A DNA stretch of 64,000 bases, from assembly GCF_051027545.1 (NCBI RefSeq), contig NZ_CP194902.1, positions 4,960,001 through 5,024,000 on the forward strand, in the 5' to 3' direction. The first letter of the stretch is position 1; each line of letters starts with the position of its first letter. Origin of the DNA: Methylocaldum sp002005105 (lineage in GTDB: Bacteria > Pseudomonadota > Gammaproteobacteria > Methylococcales > Methylococcaceae). The position numbers and the translations under genes were made by a program. Below, one piece after another: positions 17,559 to 28,500 of this stretch. Under the pieces are notes generated by a model. The model did no database searches. It was not told where the DNA came from and saw nothing but the letters and a program-made list of their open reading frames with translations.

Positions 17559-18881
17559 ATGAGCGAATCTAAAACAAGTGAAAACCGGCCCAGGATCGTG
17601 GTGGTCGGCGGCGGCGCCGGCGGTCTGGAACTGGTTACGCAGCTCGGCAAGAGCCTTGGCCGGAAGAAGGCCGATATCACGCTGATCGATTGCAGCCGCA
17701 CTCACATCTGGAAACCGCTGCTGCACGAAGTGGCCGCCGGCACCCTGGATTCCCACGACGACGAACTGGATTATCTAGCCCAGGCGAGCAGCAACGGTTT
17801 CCGGTACGTATTGGGCCGCATGGACGGTCTCGATCGCACCAACAAACAAGTCCATCTGGCGGCGATGGTGAACGAAAAGGGCGAAGAAATCATGCCGCCC
17901 CGCACCCATCCCTACGACATGCTGGTCATCGCCGTGGGCAGCATCTGCAACGATTTCGGCATCACCGGCGTGGCCGAACATTGCCTGTTCCTGGATACCA
18001 CCGACCAGGCGGAACAGTTCCAAAACCGGCTGCTGGAAGCGTATTTCCACGCCCACGCCACCGGAGGCGTCAAGGAAACCGGTCAATTGGACGTCGCCAT
18101 CGTCGGCGGAGGCGCCACGGGCATCGAGCTGTCCGCCCAGCTTCATCAGGCCACACGGCTATTGAGCGCCTACGGGCTCGATAACGTGAAGCCGTCCGAC
18201 CTCCAGATTCACATCATCGAGGCCGCCGACCGATTGCTCCCGGAACTGCCCGAGCGCCTCTCCAAATCCACGCTCAAACAGCTGGAAAAACTCGGCATTC
18301 AGGTCCATCTCGGCGAGCGCGTGGTGGAAGTTACCAAGGAAGGCATGAAGACCCAAAGCGGCCGATTCATCCCGGCGGCGCTGAAAGTCTGGGCTGCCGG
18401 CGTCAAAGCACCCGATTTTCTCAAGACCATCACGGATCTCGAAACCAACCGGATCAACCAGGTCGTGGTCCGCCCCACCCTGCAAACCACCGTCGACGAC
18501 GACATCTTCGCCATCGGCGACTGCGCCGCCTGCCCTTGGCCGGAAAAAAACTCCACCGTTCCGCCACGCGCCCAATCCGCCCATCAGCAAGCCACCCTCG
18601 TCCTGAAGAATCTCCGTCGAAAACTGGAGGGCAAGCCCATGCTCACCTACCGATACAAGGACTACGGCTCGCTGGTATCGCTCGGCAAATACAGCACCGT
18701 CGGCAATCTGATGGGCAATCTGATGGGCACCGTGATGATCGAGGGCCTGATCGCCCGGCTGGTTTACCTCTCGCTCTACAAGATGCACCAACTGGCGCTA
18801 TTCGGACCGATCCGGGTCAGCATGCTGATGGTCTCGGGATTCTTCCGGCGGAGATTGAGGCCGAAGATCAAGCTGCATTGA
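17559..18881 (+). CDS. ndh: Type II NADH dehydrogenase (NDH-2)
   Basis: The 440-residue flavoprotein has two dinucleotide-binding motifs, VVVGGGAGGLE near residue 15 for FAD and VAIVGGGATGIELSAQL near 180 for NADH. It also has the FAIGDCA motif and the C-terminal hydrophobic/amphipathic region (LYKMHQLALFGPIRVSMLMVSGFFRRR) that ties NDH-2 enzymes to the membrane. It would oxidise NADH and reduce ubiquinone without pumping protons. A very strong GGGGGGAGAGG ribosome binding site precedes the ATG. No operon partner is visible. Related FAD proteins such as sulfide:quinone oxidoreductase are less likely because the second nucleotide site and the C-terminus follow the NDH-2 pattern. Confidence 0.87.
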   Translation: MSESKTSENRPRIVVVGGGAGGLELVTQLGKSLGRKKADITLIDCSRTHIWKPLLHEVAAGTLDSHDDELDYLAQASSNGFRYVLGRMDGLDRTNKQVHLAAMVNEKGEEIMPPRTHPYDMLVIAVGSICNDFGITGVAEHCLFLDTTDQAEQFQNRLLEAYFHAHATGGVKETGQLDVAIVGGGATGIELSAQLHQATRLLSAYGLDNVKPSDLQIHIIEAADRLLPELPERLSKSTLKQLEKLGIQVHLGERVVEVTKEGMKTQSGRFIPAALKVWAAGVKAPDFLKTITDLETNRINQVVVRPTLQTTVDDDIFAIGDCAACPWPEKNSTVPPRAQSAHQQATLVLKNLRRKLEGKPMLTYRYKDYGSLVSLGKYSTVGNLMGNLMGTVMIEGLIARLVYLSLYKMHQLALFGPIRVSMLMVSGFFRRRLRPKIKLH

Positions 18882-19061
18882 GCCTCGTCTATAGGATGTG
18901 CTGACGAAGGAAGGGTCGCGACTAAAGCGACCGTTTGCGATTGGAAGCGCATCGTTCGCGATTGATGCGGTTCACTTCGGTCACCACATCCTACAAACTG
19001 ACTTGTAATCAAGAAACGAGAACGTAGGATGCGGTGAGGCACAAACCGCATCCTACAATCC
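18882..19061. repeat. Hairpin repeats including one 34-nt TTTGCGATTGG unit
   Basis: A TAGGATGTG...CACATCCTA inverted pair (about 18892-18994) encloses a 34-nt unit at 18913-18946 with the stem GGTCGC/GCGACC and the tail GTTTGCGATTGGAA. A second palindrome, GTAGGATGCGG...CCGCATCCTAC, follows at about 19024-19056 and overlaps the end of the histidine kinase gene. The unit is the same family as in dnaE2 and at 45599. Confidence 0.75.
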
Positions 19062-21002
19062 GGGAACCACGCACACCTGCTCGCAAAGCGGCAAGCGTAT
19101 TACGAATTCGCTGCCTTTGCCGAGCCCTTCGCTTTTGACTTCGACGTTTCCCCCGTGCATCTCGATGATTTTCTGAACGATCATCAAACCCAGTCCGAGC
19201 CCGCCTTGCGCTCGGTCCAGCGTTCTCGCGGCTTGGGTGAATGCATCGAAAAGATGGGGCAGTAATGCGCTGGAGATTCCTTCGCCGGTATCGCGGATGG
19301 AGATGATCGCTTCCCCGTTCTCGGCGACTGCGGCAAGCCAAATTCTGCCGCCTTCCGGCGTGTACTTGGCAGCATTGTCGAGAAGATTCGAAACGACTTG
19401 AACCAAGCGCACGTGGTCACCTTCGAGATACACCGGCTCTTCGGGCATCGCGACCGAAAGCGTGTGGTGTCTGGACTCGATCAGCGGCTGACTGGTTTCG
19501 ACAGCCTGGTTGATGACCGTCACGAGATCGACCAGAGTGATTTGAAGCGTGAGTTTGCCTTGTACGATTCGCGACACATCCAACAGATCGCTCACCAAGC
19601 GAGCCAGATGATCGACTTGCCGGTCGACCACATCGCGCGCCCACCGCAGATTGGGATCGGGAGTATCCAGCTTGCGCATCAGATGAACCGCATTCCGGAT
19701 AGGCGCCAGCGGATTCCGGAGTTCGTGTCCGAGCATGGCGATGAATTCGTTCTTTTGCCGGTCGGCATCGCGAAGCGCTTCCTCCGCCTGTTTACGGTCG
19801 GTAATGTCCCGCAACACCCCGATCATGCGCACCGGAGTGCCATGGGCGTCATAGTGGAAATCTCCGATCGACGAAACCCATCGAACCGAACCGTCCGGCC
19901 AGACAATGCGGAAATCGCAGTCATAGCGGGTGTGACCTTCCCTCGCCTCGTCGACGGTGGCCGCGACATGCGGCAAATCCTCCGGATGTATCCGATCGGA
20001 AATCATTCCTTCGTCCATCACCGTCTCCTTGGGCGGGTAGCCAAAAAGCGCGGCATGACGAGAATTCCCCACGACTTTCCGGCTGCCGAGATCCCAATCC
20101 CAGGTACCCATCTGCGCGGCATCGATCGCCAATCGGTACCGCTCCTCACTCTCCCGCAACGCCTGTTCCCGCTTGACGCTTTCGCTGATGTCCATAACCA
20201 CCACCGCGGCGCCCGCGATGCGACCGGTAGCGTCGCGGATGGGTGCGGCGCTGTTGTGAACAATGGCCCGAGCGCCGTCGAAACGCAGAATTTCCATCAG
20301 CTGCCCGACGACCGGCTCTCCTTTTTTCAAGACTTGCGCCGGGGCCCAATCCTCCGGCCGGACGCGCTCGTCGGTATCCACCCACCACGCTTTAAAGACG
20401 GCATAATCGCTGACCGACCGTACGGGCGGACACGGCCCGCCCCAAACCTGATCGACGGCTCGGTTGGTGCCGATGATGCCGCCTTGTGCGTCCAGGATGG
20501 CCACACCCACGGGCAAGGTTTCCATGATGGCTTCGAGCCGGCTGCGCTCGTTCACGACCTCGGTATGCGCCGCGTTCAGCGCCTGTTCGGCCCGCTGGCG
20601 CTCGACGATTTCCCGCTCGAGTCGTTCCTTTTGCCGCAGCACCTCGAGGAGCGCCTTTCGTTCTCCGCTACGCAGAAGCGAAACCATCAGGCTGAGCACA
20701 GCGCCCACGCTCAACAGCAGCAAGGTTCTGAGCCACTCCCTTTGTTCCACGATCTGCCATGAATGGAGAGGCTCGATCAAATAGAAGATACTCGCCAAGG
20801 TGCTCAACACGGTGGCAAAAAGTCCCGCCCTAAAGCTGCCGTACCAGGCCGCAAGCGCCACTCCGAGCAGGAAGAGAAGCAAAGGAGGCGATCCCATGAA
20901 AAGCGGCAGCAGGAAATACTGAACGATCACTATGGTTGCTGTCGCCAATGCCGCTACAACATAGCCGTTACTCAAAATCCGTCTGATTGGAAATCTGTGC
21001 AA
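19053..21002 (-). CDS. Membrane PAS sensor histidine kinase
   Basis: The 649-residue protein begins with a KdpD-like four-helix membrane domain (about residues 12-110) and a coiled coil. Two PAS domains follow, the second ending in the DITDRKQAEEAL pattern. A HisKA dimerisation domain carries the phospho-accepting histidine in GHELRNPL, and the HATPase domain has N box NLLDNAAKY, G1 DTGEGIS and G2 GLGLGLMI. No receiver domain or partner response regulator is adjacent, so it is an orphan. The start is uncertain: the first available codon is a TTG at 21002 and there is no clear ribosome binding site; a later ATG would cut the first helix. The stimulus is unknown. Confidence 0.85.
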   Translation of the reverse strand: MHRFPIRRILSNGYVVAALATATIVIVQYFLLPLFMGSPPLLLFLLGVALAAWYGSFRAGLFATVLSTLASIFYLIEPLHSWQIVEQREWLRTLLLLSVGAVLSLMVSLLRSGERKALLEVLRQKERLEREIVERQRAEQALNAAHTEVVNERSRLEAIMETLPVGVAILDAQGGIIGTNRAVDQVWGGPCPPVRSVSDYAVFKAWWVDTDERVRPEDWAPAQVLKKGEPVVGQLMEILRFDGARAIVHNSAAPIRDATGRIAGAAVVVMDISESVKREQALRESEERYRLAIDAAQMGTWDWDLGSRKVVGNSRHAALFGYPPKETVMDEGMISDRIHPEDLPHVAATVDEAREGHTRYDCDFRIVWPDGSVRWVSSIGDFHYDAHGTPVRMIGVLRDITDRKQAEEALRDADRQKNEFIAMLGHELRNPLAPIRNAVHLMRKLDTPDPNLRWARDVVDRQVDHLARLVSDLLDVSRIVQGKLTLQITLVDLVTVINQAVETSQPLIESRHHTLSVAMPEEPVYLEGDHVRLVQVVSNLLDNAAKYTPEGGRIWLAAVAENGEAIISIRDTGEGISSALLPHLFDAFTQAARTLDRAQGGLGLGLMIVQKIIEMHGGNVEVKSEGLGKGSEFVIRLPLCEQVCVVPGL

Positions 21003-21141
21003 GGAGGTAGCCCTTATTGATCCGAATCTCTTCGGATGAAATCGAAACCGTAAAATCGACTGCCGCGGAAAATACGATACCTTGACCGAAACCGCTATAA
21101 CAAAACTGGGACATCGGTCAAAGGGTCCCGGTGCGGCGTCG

Positions 21142-21174
21142 TTTTCACCCTCTCCCAGAGGGAGAGGGTGAAAA
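21142..21174. repeat. Perfect 15-bp palindrome CCCTCTCCC/GGGAGAGGG
   Basis: The arms TTTTCACCCTCTCCC and its complement are separated by only 3 nt (AGA). With flanking T and A runs on either side it could act as a bidirectional intrinsic terminator, but it lies between two divergent genes, so a dispersed-repeat origin is more likely. The remaining 21003-21244 sequence shows no gene. Confidence 0.7.
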
Positions 21175-21244
21175 CTGCGCGATCGCCCGGCCGCGACGAT
21201 AAGCCTGATTGAGATTGCCGTCCGCTTTGGGGTAACGTAGTTCC

Positions 21245-24200
21245 ATGATTCTCGATCGATTTCACCCAGCTGTCTCGGCTTGGTTCCGGGACGCCTTCCC
21301 CGCGCCGACCGAATGCCAGACCGAAGCCTGGGACGCCATTAAATCCGGCTGGCATACGCTGATTGCCGCGCCCACCGGTTCCGGCAAAACCCTCGCGGCG
21401 TTTCTGGCCGCCATAGACGATCTGGTTAGGGAAGGCGAAGTCTTCGGTTTGCCGGAAGAAACCCGCGTGCTCTACATCTCGCCGCTCAAGGCGCTGAGCA
21501 ACGATATCCACAAGAACCTCGAAGCGCCGCTGGACGGAATCAACACCAGGCTATTCGAACTCGGCTCGACAAACGTGGCGATTCGCTCCCAGGTCCGCAC
21601 CGGCGACACCCCGGCACTCGCTCGGGCGGCTATGAACAAGCATCCGCCGCATATTCTGGTGACCACTCCCGAGTCGGTTTATATCCTTCTCACCAGCGAA
21701 GGTGGGAGGCGAATGCTGAAAACCGTTCGGACGGTGATCGTCGACGAAATCCATGCGGTGGTGGGCAGCAAGCGCGGATCGCACCTGGCCTTGTCGCTGG
21801 AACGGCTGGAACGACTGGTCGAGCACCGCCTCACCCGCATCGGTCTCTCCGCAACCCAGAACCCCATCGAATCGGTCGCAAGCTTTCTGACCGGCGGGAC
21901 CAATTGCCGCATCATCGATACCGGCCACCGGCGCCGACTCGACCTGGCCATCGAGCTGCCCGATTCGCCGCTGGAGGCGGTGCTCTCCCAGCAAGCGGCC
22001 AAGGAAATCTACGACCGCATGACGACCTTGATCGAGGCGCACAAGACCACGCTGATCTTCGTCAACACGCGCCGCATGGCGGAACGGGTGGCTCGCGCCC
22101 TGAGCGAACGGCTGGGCGAGGAACACGTCACCTCGCACCACGGCAGCCTGTCGCGGGAGCAGCGGCTTTCCGCCGAGCACCGGCTGAAAACGGGGAAGCT
22201 GAAAGCGCTGGTCGCCACCGCCTCCTTGGAACTCGGCATCGACGTGGGCGACGTGGACCTGGTTTGCCAACTGGGAACCACCGGCTCGATCTCCACCTTT
22301 CTGCAGCGAGTGGGCCGTTCCGGGCACTTTGCAGGAGGTCTGCCCAAGGGCCGGCTGTTCCCGGCCAGCCGGGACGATCTCATCGAATGCATCGCTCTGA
22401 TCGATGCGATACGACGAGGCGATCTGGATCGCTTGATCATGCCGCAAAAGCCCGTGGATGTCCTGGCTCAGCAGATCGTCGCAATGGTGGCCGCGGCGGA
22501 CTGGTCGGAGGACGAGCTTTACCGCACCGTGTGCCGCGCGTTTCCCTACCGCGAACTGAGCCGGCAAGAGTTCGACGAAATCGTCAAGATGCTGGCGGAG
22601 GGCTTCAGTACCCGGCGCGGGCCGCGCGGCGCCTATTTGCACCGGGACGGCATCCACAAGCGCTTGCGGGCCCGGAGAGGCGCGAGACTCACCGCCGTGA
22701 CCTGCGGCGGGGCGATTCCGGACAACGCCGAATACCGCGTGATCCTGGAACCCTCCGGGGAATTCATCGGCACCGTGGACGAAGATTTCGCCATCGAAAG
22801 CCTGGCCGGCGACATTTTCCAGCTCGGCAACGCGAGCTGGCGGGTCTTGCGGCTCGAAGCCGGCACCTTGCGCGTGGAGGATGCCCGACATCAGCCGCCC
22901 AATATCCCGTTCTGGTTCGGCGAAGCGCCAGGGCGGACTCATGAGCTGTCTTACGCGGTGGCGCGGCTCCGGCGGGAAATCGAGGAGCGCTTGGAAAGGC
23001 CGTTCGATACAGGCTTTGTAGGCCCGGATAAGAACCTGAATCTACCCGCCGCCAATGCCTTTCTCGAAAAGGAGGTCGGCGTGTCGTCGCTGGCCGCAGT
23101 GCAGGCCGTCAACTACCTGGCCGCGGCCAAGCTGGCCCTAAGCACACTGCCCACCTTGGACACCCTGGTGTTCGAACGTTTCTTCGACGAATCGGGCGGC
23201 ATGCAGTTCATCATTCACGCGCCCTACGGCAGCCGGGTCAATCGCGGCTGGGGACTCGCCCTGCGCAAGCGCTTCTGCCGTACCTTCAACTTCGAGCTGC
23301 AAGCCGCCGCCACCGAGAACGCCATCATCCTGTCACTGGGCGTCTCGCAAAGCTTTCCGCTGGAGGACGTCACGCGTTTCCTGAACGCCAACACCGTGCG
23401 CGATTTGTTGGTGCAGGCGCTGCTCGCGGCCCCGATGTTCAACGTGCGCTGGCGCTGGAACGCCGTCTGCTCGCTCGCGCTCAAGCGCTTTCAGGGCGGC
23501 CGTAAGACGCCCCCCTATCTCCTCCGCATGCAGGCGGAAGACCTCGTCACCTGCGTGTTTCCCGACCAGCTCGCGTGCTTCGAGAACATCGTCGGCGACC
23601 GGGAGGTGCCCGATCATCCGCTGGTCAACCAGACCGTGCACGATTGCCTGACCGAAGCCATGGACATCGACCGGTTGATCGAGGTGATCGGCGGGATCGA
23701 AAGCGGCGCGATCCGCGTGGTGTGCCGCGATCTGACCGAACCCTCGCCGCTCGCCGCCGAAATCGTCAATTCCAAGGTTTACAGCTTCCTCGACGGCGCG
23801 CCTCTGGAAGAGCGCCGGACCCGCGCGGTGGCCAGCCGCCGCTGGCTCGATCCTTCCGAAGCCGCGGACCTCGGACGTCTCGACCAGGCGGCCATCGACC
23901 GGGTGCGGCAGGAAGCCTGGCCCGAGGCCTCCAACGCCGACGAGCTGCACGACGCCTTGCAGATGCTGGGCTTTCTCCAGCAATCCGAAGCGGAAATCGG
24001 CTGGGAAGCATTCTTTCGGGAGTTGAAGCTGCAAGGGCGCGTGGCGGAATTGCATGTAGCGAGCGGCAACATTCTTTGGATTGCGGCCGAGCGCTTGCCG
24101 CAATTCCAGGCGGTGTATGCGCAGGCCGATGGCTCCTCGTCGGCTGGCATCGGTTATGCGGCACAACTGCCGCCGGAGTATCTGGAGCAAACCTGGACGC

Positions 24201-25582
24201 CGGAAGACGCGCTGAAGGAAATCGTCCGCGCGCGCATCGACTGCACCGGGCCGGTCACGGCGGCGGAACTGGCGGAAGCCATGGCTCTTCCCGTCGGCCG
24301 CGTCGAGTATGCTCTCCTGGCGCTGCAGAACGAAGGCTTCGTCCTGCGCGGGTCGTATACGCCAGGAGCCGGCACGGAAGAATGGTGCGAAAGGCGCCTT
24401 CTGGCGCGCATCCACCGCTACACCATCAACCGTCTGCGCCAGGAAATCGAACCGGTGCCCAGCGCCGATTTCATGCGTTTCCTGTTCCGCTGGCAGCACG
24501 TGCATCCCGAAAACCGCATGCAGGGCGCGCAAGCCCTCGCGGCGGTCCTGGCCCAACTGGAAGGCTTCGAGGCGGCCGCGGTTGCCTGGGAAGGCGATGT
24601 GCTGCCGGCGCGAATTGCCGATTACGACCCGGCCTGGCTCGACGCCCTGTGTCTTTCGGGCAAGATTGTCTGGACCCGGCTTTCCGCCGCCAAAGGCGGC
24701 CAAGGGCCCGTCAAATCCTCGCCCATGGCGCTCATAGCCCGGCGTCATCTATCGTACTGGCGGCAGTTCGCCGTTCAAAGCGAGTCAACCGAGCTGTCGC
24801 CCGCCGCACGGCACGTAGCGGATATCCTGAAAACCCGCGGCGCTCTCTTTTTCGAAGAACTGGCGCAGTGGACAGGTCTACTGCCGACCCAGCTGGAAAA
24901 CACGCTGGCGGAACTGGTGGCGCGCGGGTGGGTCGCCTCGGACAGTTTCATGGGGCTGCGCGCCCTGCTGATCCCCGAGCAAAAAAAGCAGCGCTATCGG
25001 GGACTTTCCTTCGGAATGGCGGAAGCCGGGCGCTGGACGCTCGTGCAACCGCCCTTGCTACTCGACGAGAACGCATCCGAGTCGGCCGATCAGGAAGCCG
25101 TCGAGCATATCGCCGGCACACTGCTCAAGCGCTATGGCGTCGTGTTTCGGGCGCTGTTGGCCCGCGAGACCGTCGCGCCGCCCTGGCAGGATCTCCTACG
25201 CATTTACCGGCGTCTGGAAGCGCGCGGCGAAATACGCGGAGGACGCTTCGTGGCCGGCCATTTCGGCGAGCAGTTCGCCCTGCCCGAAGCCGTGGAAGCC
25301 CTGCGCGCGGTGCGCAAGGAGAAAGACACCGAAACCTTGGTCACGCTCAGCGCCGTCGATCCGCTGAATCTCGTCGGCATCGTCACGCCCGGCGCGAAAA
25401 TCCCCGCGCTCCCGGGCAATCGCGTGCTGTTCCGGGACGGCATCCCGACAGCCCTGCACGCCGGCAAGGAAACACAATTCCTGGTTTCGGTGGAAAAACA
25501 CCGGGAGTGGGAGTTCAAGAACCGGCTGACGCAAAGGACCGTCCCACCGCAGCTGCGGGCTTATCTCGGCTCGGCGTCATAG
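21245..25582 (+). CDS. lhr: Lhr-type ATP-dependent helicase
   Basis: The 1445-residue protein is the long bacterial Lhr (E. coli about 1538). The superfamily 2 core has Walker A PTGSGKT near residues 42-48, VDEIHAV as motif II near 166 and SATQNP as motif III. A second RecA domain follows with the LELGIDVGDVD and GRSGH motifs, then the winged-helix/Lhr-core region and a long C-terminal domain with tandem winged helices. In E. coli this C-terminal part has been reported to be a uracil-DNA glycosylase. Lhr unwinds DNA:RNA hybrids and is linked to DNA repair. The error-prone polymerase gene dnaE2 starts 3 bp after its stop, so the two are almost certainly co-translated, which points to a shared damage-response role. 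Confidence 0.93.
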   Translation: MILDRFHPAVSAWFRDAFPAPTECQTEAWDAIKSGWHTLIAAPTGSGKTLAAFLAAIDDLVREGEVFGLPEETRVLYISPLKALSNDIHKNLEAPLDGINTRLFELGSTNVAIRSQVRTGDTPALARAAMNKHPPHILVTTPESVYILLTSEGGRRMLKTVRTVIVDEIHAVVGSKRGSHLALSLERLERLVEHRLTRIGLSATQNPIESVASFLTGGTNCRIIDTGHRRRLDLAIELPDSPLEAVLSQQAAKEIYDRMTTLIEAHKTTLIFVNTRRMAERVARALSERLGEEHVTSHHGSLSREQRLSAEHRLKTGKLKALVATASLELGIDVGDVDLVCQLGTTGSISTFLQRVGRSGHFAGGLPKGRLFPASRDDLIECIALIDAIRRGDLDRLIMPQKPVDVLAQQIVAMVAAADWSEDELYRTVCRAFPYRELSRQEFDEIVKMLAEGFSTRRGPRGAYLHRDGIHKRLRARRGARLTAVTCGGAIPDNAEYRVILEPSGEFIGTVDEDFAIESLAGDIFQLGNASWRVLRLEAGTLRVEDARHQPPNIPFWFGEAPGRTHELSYAVARLRREIEERLERPFDTGFVGPDKNLNLPAANAFLEKEVGVSSLAAVQAVNYLAAAKLALSTLPTLDTLVFERFFDESGGMQFIIHAPYGSRVNRGWGLALRKRFCRTFNFELQAAATENAIILSLGVSQSFPLEDVTRFLNANTVRDLLVQALLAAPMFNVRWRWNAVCSLALKRFQGGRKTPPYLLRMQAEDLVTCVFPDQLACFENIVGDREVPDHPLVNQTVHDCLTEAMDIDRLIEVIGGIESGAIRVVCRDLTEPSPLAAEIVNSKVYSFLDGAPLEERRTRAVASRRWLDPSEAADLGRLDQAAIDRVRQEAWPEASNADELHDALQMLGFLQQSEAEIGWEAFFRELKLQGRVAELHVASGNILWIAAERLPQFQAVYAQADGSSSAGIGYAAQLPPEYLEQTWTPEDALKEIVRARIDCTGPVTAAELAEAMALPVGRVEYALLALQNEGFVLRGSYTPGAGTEEWCERRLLARIHRYTINRLRQEIEPVPSADFMRFLFRWQHVHPENRMQGAQALAAVLAQLEGFEAAAVAWEGDVLPARIADYDPAWLDALCLSGKIVWTRLSAAKGGQGPVKSSPMALIARRHLSYWRQFAVQSESTELSPAARHVADILKTRGALFFEELAQWTGLLPTQLENTLAELVARGWVASDSFMGLRALLIPEQKKQRYRGLSFGMAEAGRWTLVQPPLLLDENASESADQEAVEHIAGTLLKRYGVVFRALLARETVAPPWQDLLRIYRRLEARGEIRGGRFVAGHFGEQFALPEAVEALRAVRKEKDTETLVTLSAVDPLNLVGIVTPGAKIPALPGNRVLFRDGIPTALHAGKETQFLVSVEKHREWEFKNRLTQRTVPPQLRAYLGSAS

Positions 25583-25585
25583 GAT

Positions 25586-28500
25586 ATGGCCGAACTCCAT
25601 TGCCTCAGCAATTACAGCTTCCTGCGCGGCGCCTCGCACCCGGAAGAGCTGGTCGAAACGGCAGCCCGCCTCGGCTATACCGCACTGGCGCTGACCGACG
25701 AATGCTCCCTGGCCGGAGTGGTAAAAGCTCATCTGGAGGCGCGCCGTCACGGCTTGAAGCTGATCGTCGGCAGCGAATTCCGGTTGGAAGGATCGGTTCG
25801 ACGCTCCAATCGCAAACGACCTGGCCGGGAGCGCCGGCCAGCCCCTTCCCCGGACGACCGTTTGCGATTGGAAGGGTCGTCCTGGCGCTCCCGGGACGAC
25901 CGTTTGCGATTGGAAGACGGGCTCAAGCTGGTGCTGCTGGCCACCGATCGGGAAGGCTACGCGCAGCTTTCCGGCCTCATCACCGCAGCCCGGATGAATG
26001 CGCCCAAAGGCCATTACCGGCTGGACCGCCTCATACTGGAACGACACCCGCTGGACCATTGCCTGGCGCTATGGCTGCCGGGCGAAACGCCGCAACCGGA
26101 ACAAGGCGTCTGGCTTAAGGAGCGTTTTTCCGGCCGTCTTTGGATCGGCGTGGAGCTGTTCCTGAGCGGAACGGACCGGGAACGGCTGAATCGCCTTTGC
26201 CGGCTCGGCAGCGATCTGGGACTGCCTTTGGTGGCCTGCAACGATGTGCACATGCACAGCCCGGAACGGCAGCCTCTGCAAGACACGCTCACCGCCATTC
26301 GCCTGAACCGGCCGCTTTCCGAGCTCGGCTACGCGCTGTTCCCGAACGGCGAGCGTCATCTCCGCCCGCTGTCCCGCCTGGCCCGGCTCTATCCCCCGGA
26401 GCTGCTGGCGGAAGCCGTGCGCATCGCCGAACGATGCCGGTTTTCGCTCGATGAACTCCGCTACGAATATCCGGCCGAACTGGTACCGGAAGGCCATACA
26501 CCAAAGAGTTGGCTGCGTCATTTGACCGAGGAAGGTGTCAGGCGCCGCTGGCCTGACGGCGCTCCCGACAAGGTGCGGCGGCAAATCGAACACGAACTCT
26601 CTTTGATCGCCGATCTCGCCTATGAGCCCTATTTCCTCACCATTCAAGACATCGTCCGCTTCGCCCGCGAGCAGAGCATTCTCTGCCAGGGTCGCGGTTC
26701 GGCCGCCAACTCGGCGGTCTGCTATTGCCTAGGCATCACCGAAGTCGATCCGGGGCGTCTCGATCTTTTGTTCGAGCGCTTCATCTCCCGCGAGCGGAAC
26801 GAACCGCCCGACATCGACGTGGATTTCGAGCACGAGCGGCGCGAGGAAGTCATCCAATACATCTACCGCAAATACGGCCGGCAGCGCGCCGCCCTGGCCG
26901 CCAGCGTCATCACTTACCGGACCCGCAGCGCGGTGCGCGACGTGGCCAAGGCGTTAGGCTTCAGCCGCGAGCAGATCGACCATCTGGCCGGAGCCGCCCA
27001 TTTTTTGAGCGGCGACGGTGTGGATACCGAACGCCTCCAAGCCGCCGGCTTCGACCCTAAGAATCCGAAACTCCGCCTGCTCGCCGGATTGGTCCGGCAA
27101 TTGCGCGGCTTTCCGCGCCATCTGTCGCAACACACCGGCGGCTTCGTCATCGCGGCGGACGCCTTGCCGCGCTTGGTGCCGGTGGAAAACGCGGCGATGC
27201 CTGAACGCACCGTGATTCAATGGGACAAGGACGATCTGGAAGCGCTCGGCCTGCTCAAGGTGGACGTTCTCGCCTTAGGCATGCTGACCGCCATCCGCAA
27301 GGCGCTCGATTATGTGAGCAACTGGCGCGGTGAAGCACTGAGCCTGGACCGCATTCCGGCGGAAGATCCGGCGGTCTACGCCATGCTGCAACGGGCCGAC
27401 AGCCTTGGGGTGTTTCAGGTGGAATCCCGCGCCCAAATGGCCATGCTGCCCCGCTTGAAACCCGAGAACTACTACGACCTGGTCATTCAGGTGGCGATCG
27501 TGCGCCCTGGTCCCATTCAGGGCGACATGGTCCACCCTTATCTGGCGCGGCGCAGCGGCCGGGAACCGGTCACTTATCCCGGTCCCGACGTGAAAAAAGT
27601 GCTCGAGCGCACCCTGGGCGTCCCGATTTTCCAGGAACAGGTGATGCAGATCGCCATGGTGGCCGCCGGTTTCAGCGCCGGCGAGGCGGACCAGCTCCGC
27701 CGCGCCATGGCGGCCTGGCATCGGCGCGGCGGTCTGGAGAAATTCCAAAGCCGTCTGATCGAAGGCATGCGCGAACGCGGCTACAGCGCCGAGTTCGCGG
27801 AGCAGATCTACCGGCAGATTCAGGGTTTCGGCGAATACGGCTTTCCGGAATCGCATTCCGCCAGCTTCGCCTTATTGGTATATGTTTCGGCCTGGCTGAA
27901 ATGCCATCATCCCGCCGCTTTCACCTGCGCGCTGCTCAACAGCCAGCCCATGGGCTTTTACGCTCCCGCCCAGCTCGTTCAGGATGCGCGCCGTCACGGC
28001 GTGGATGTCCGCCCAGTCGACGTGCGGTACAGCGATTACGATTGCACACTCGAAGGGTCGCCCCCCGAACCGTCCGCCCTCCGCCTCGGCCTGCGCCTGA
28101 TGAAAGGTTTGTCGCGGCAAGGCGCCGAAGGCATCGTCGCCGCCCGGCTGGAGAAGCCCTTTGCCGATGCCGCCGACCTGATCGCCCGCGCAAAACTCGA
28201 CCGCCGTGATTCCGAAGCATTGGCCGCGGCCGATGCCTTGCACGGACTCGCCGGCCACCGGCATCGCGCGTTTTGGGATATGAGCGCGCACGAACGCCCC
28301 ACGCCGCTGTTCGGCCAGCCGGCGTTCGACGAGGGCGTGCCCTTGCTGCGTCCGCCCCGCGAGGGCGAAAACATCGTCGCCGATTACGCGTCCACCGGAC
28401 TCACCCTGCGCCGCCATCCCTTGACTCTGCTGCGTTCCCGGCTCGCCGCACGGCGCCTGCTCAGTGCCGAGGAATTGCGCGCACTGGGCCACGGATGCTT

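Noticed and set aside
25790..25915. CRISPR-like array from repeated TTTGCGATTGG
   Set aside because: Units are adjacent hairpins with pairing stems, not direct repeats with unrelated spacers, and no cas gene is present.
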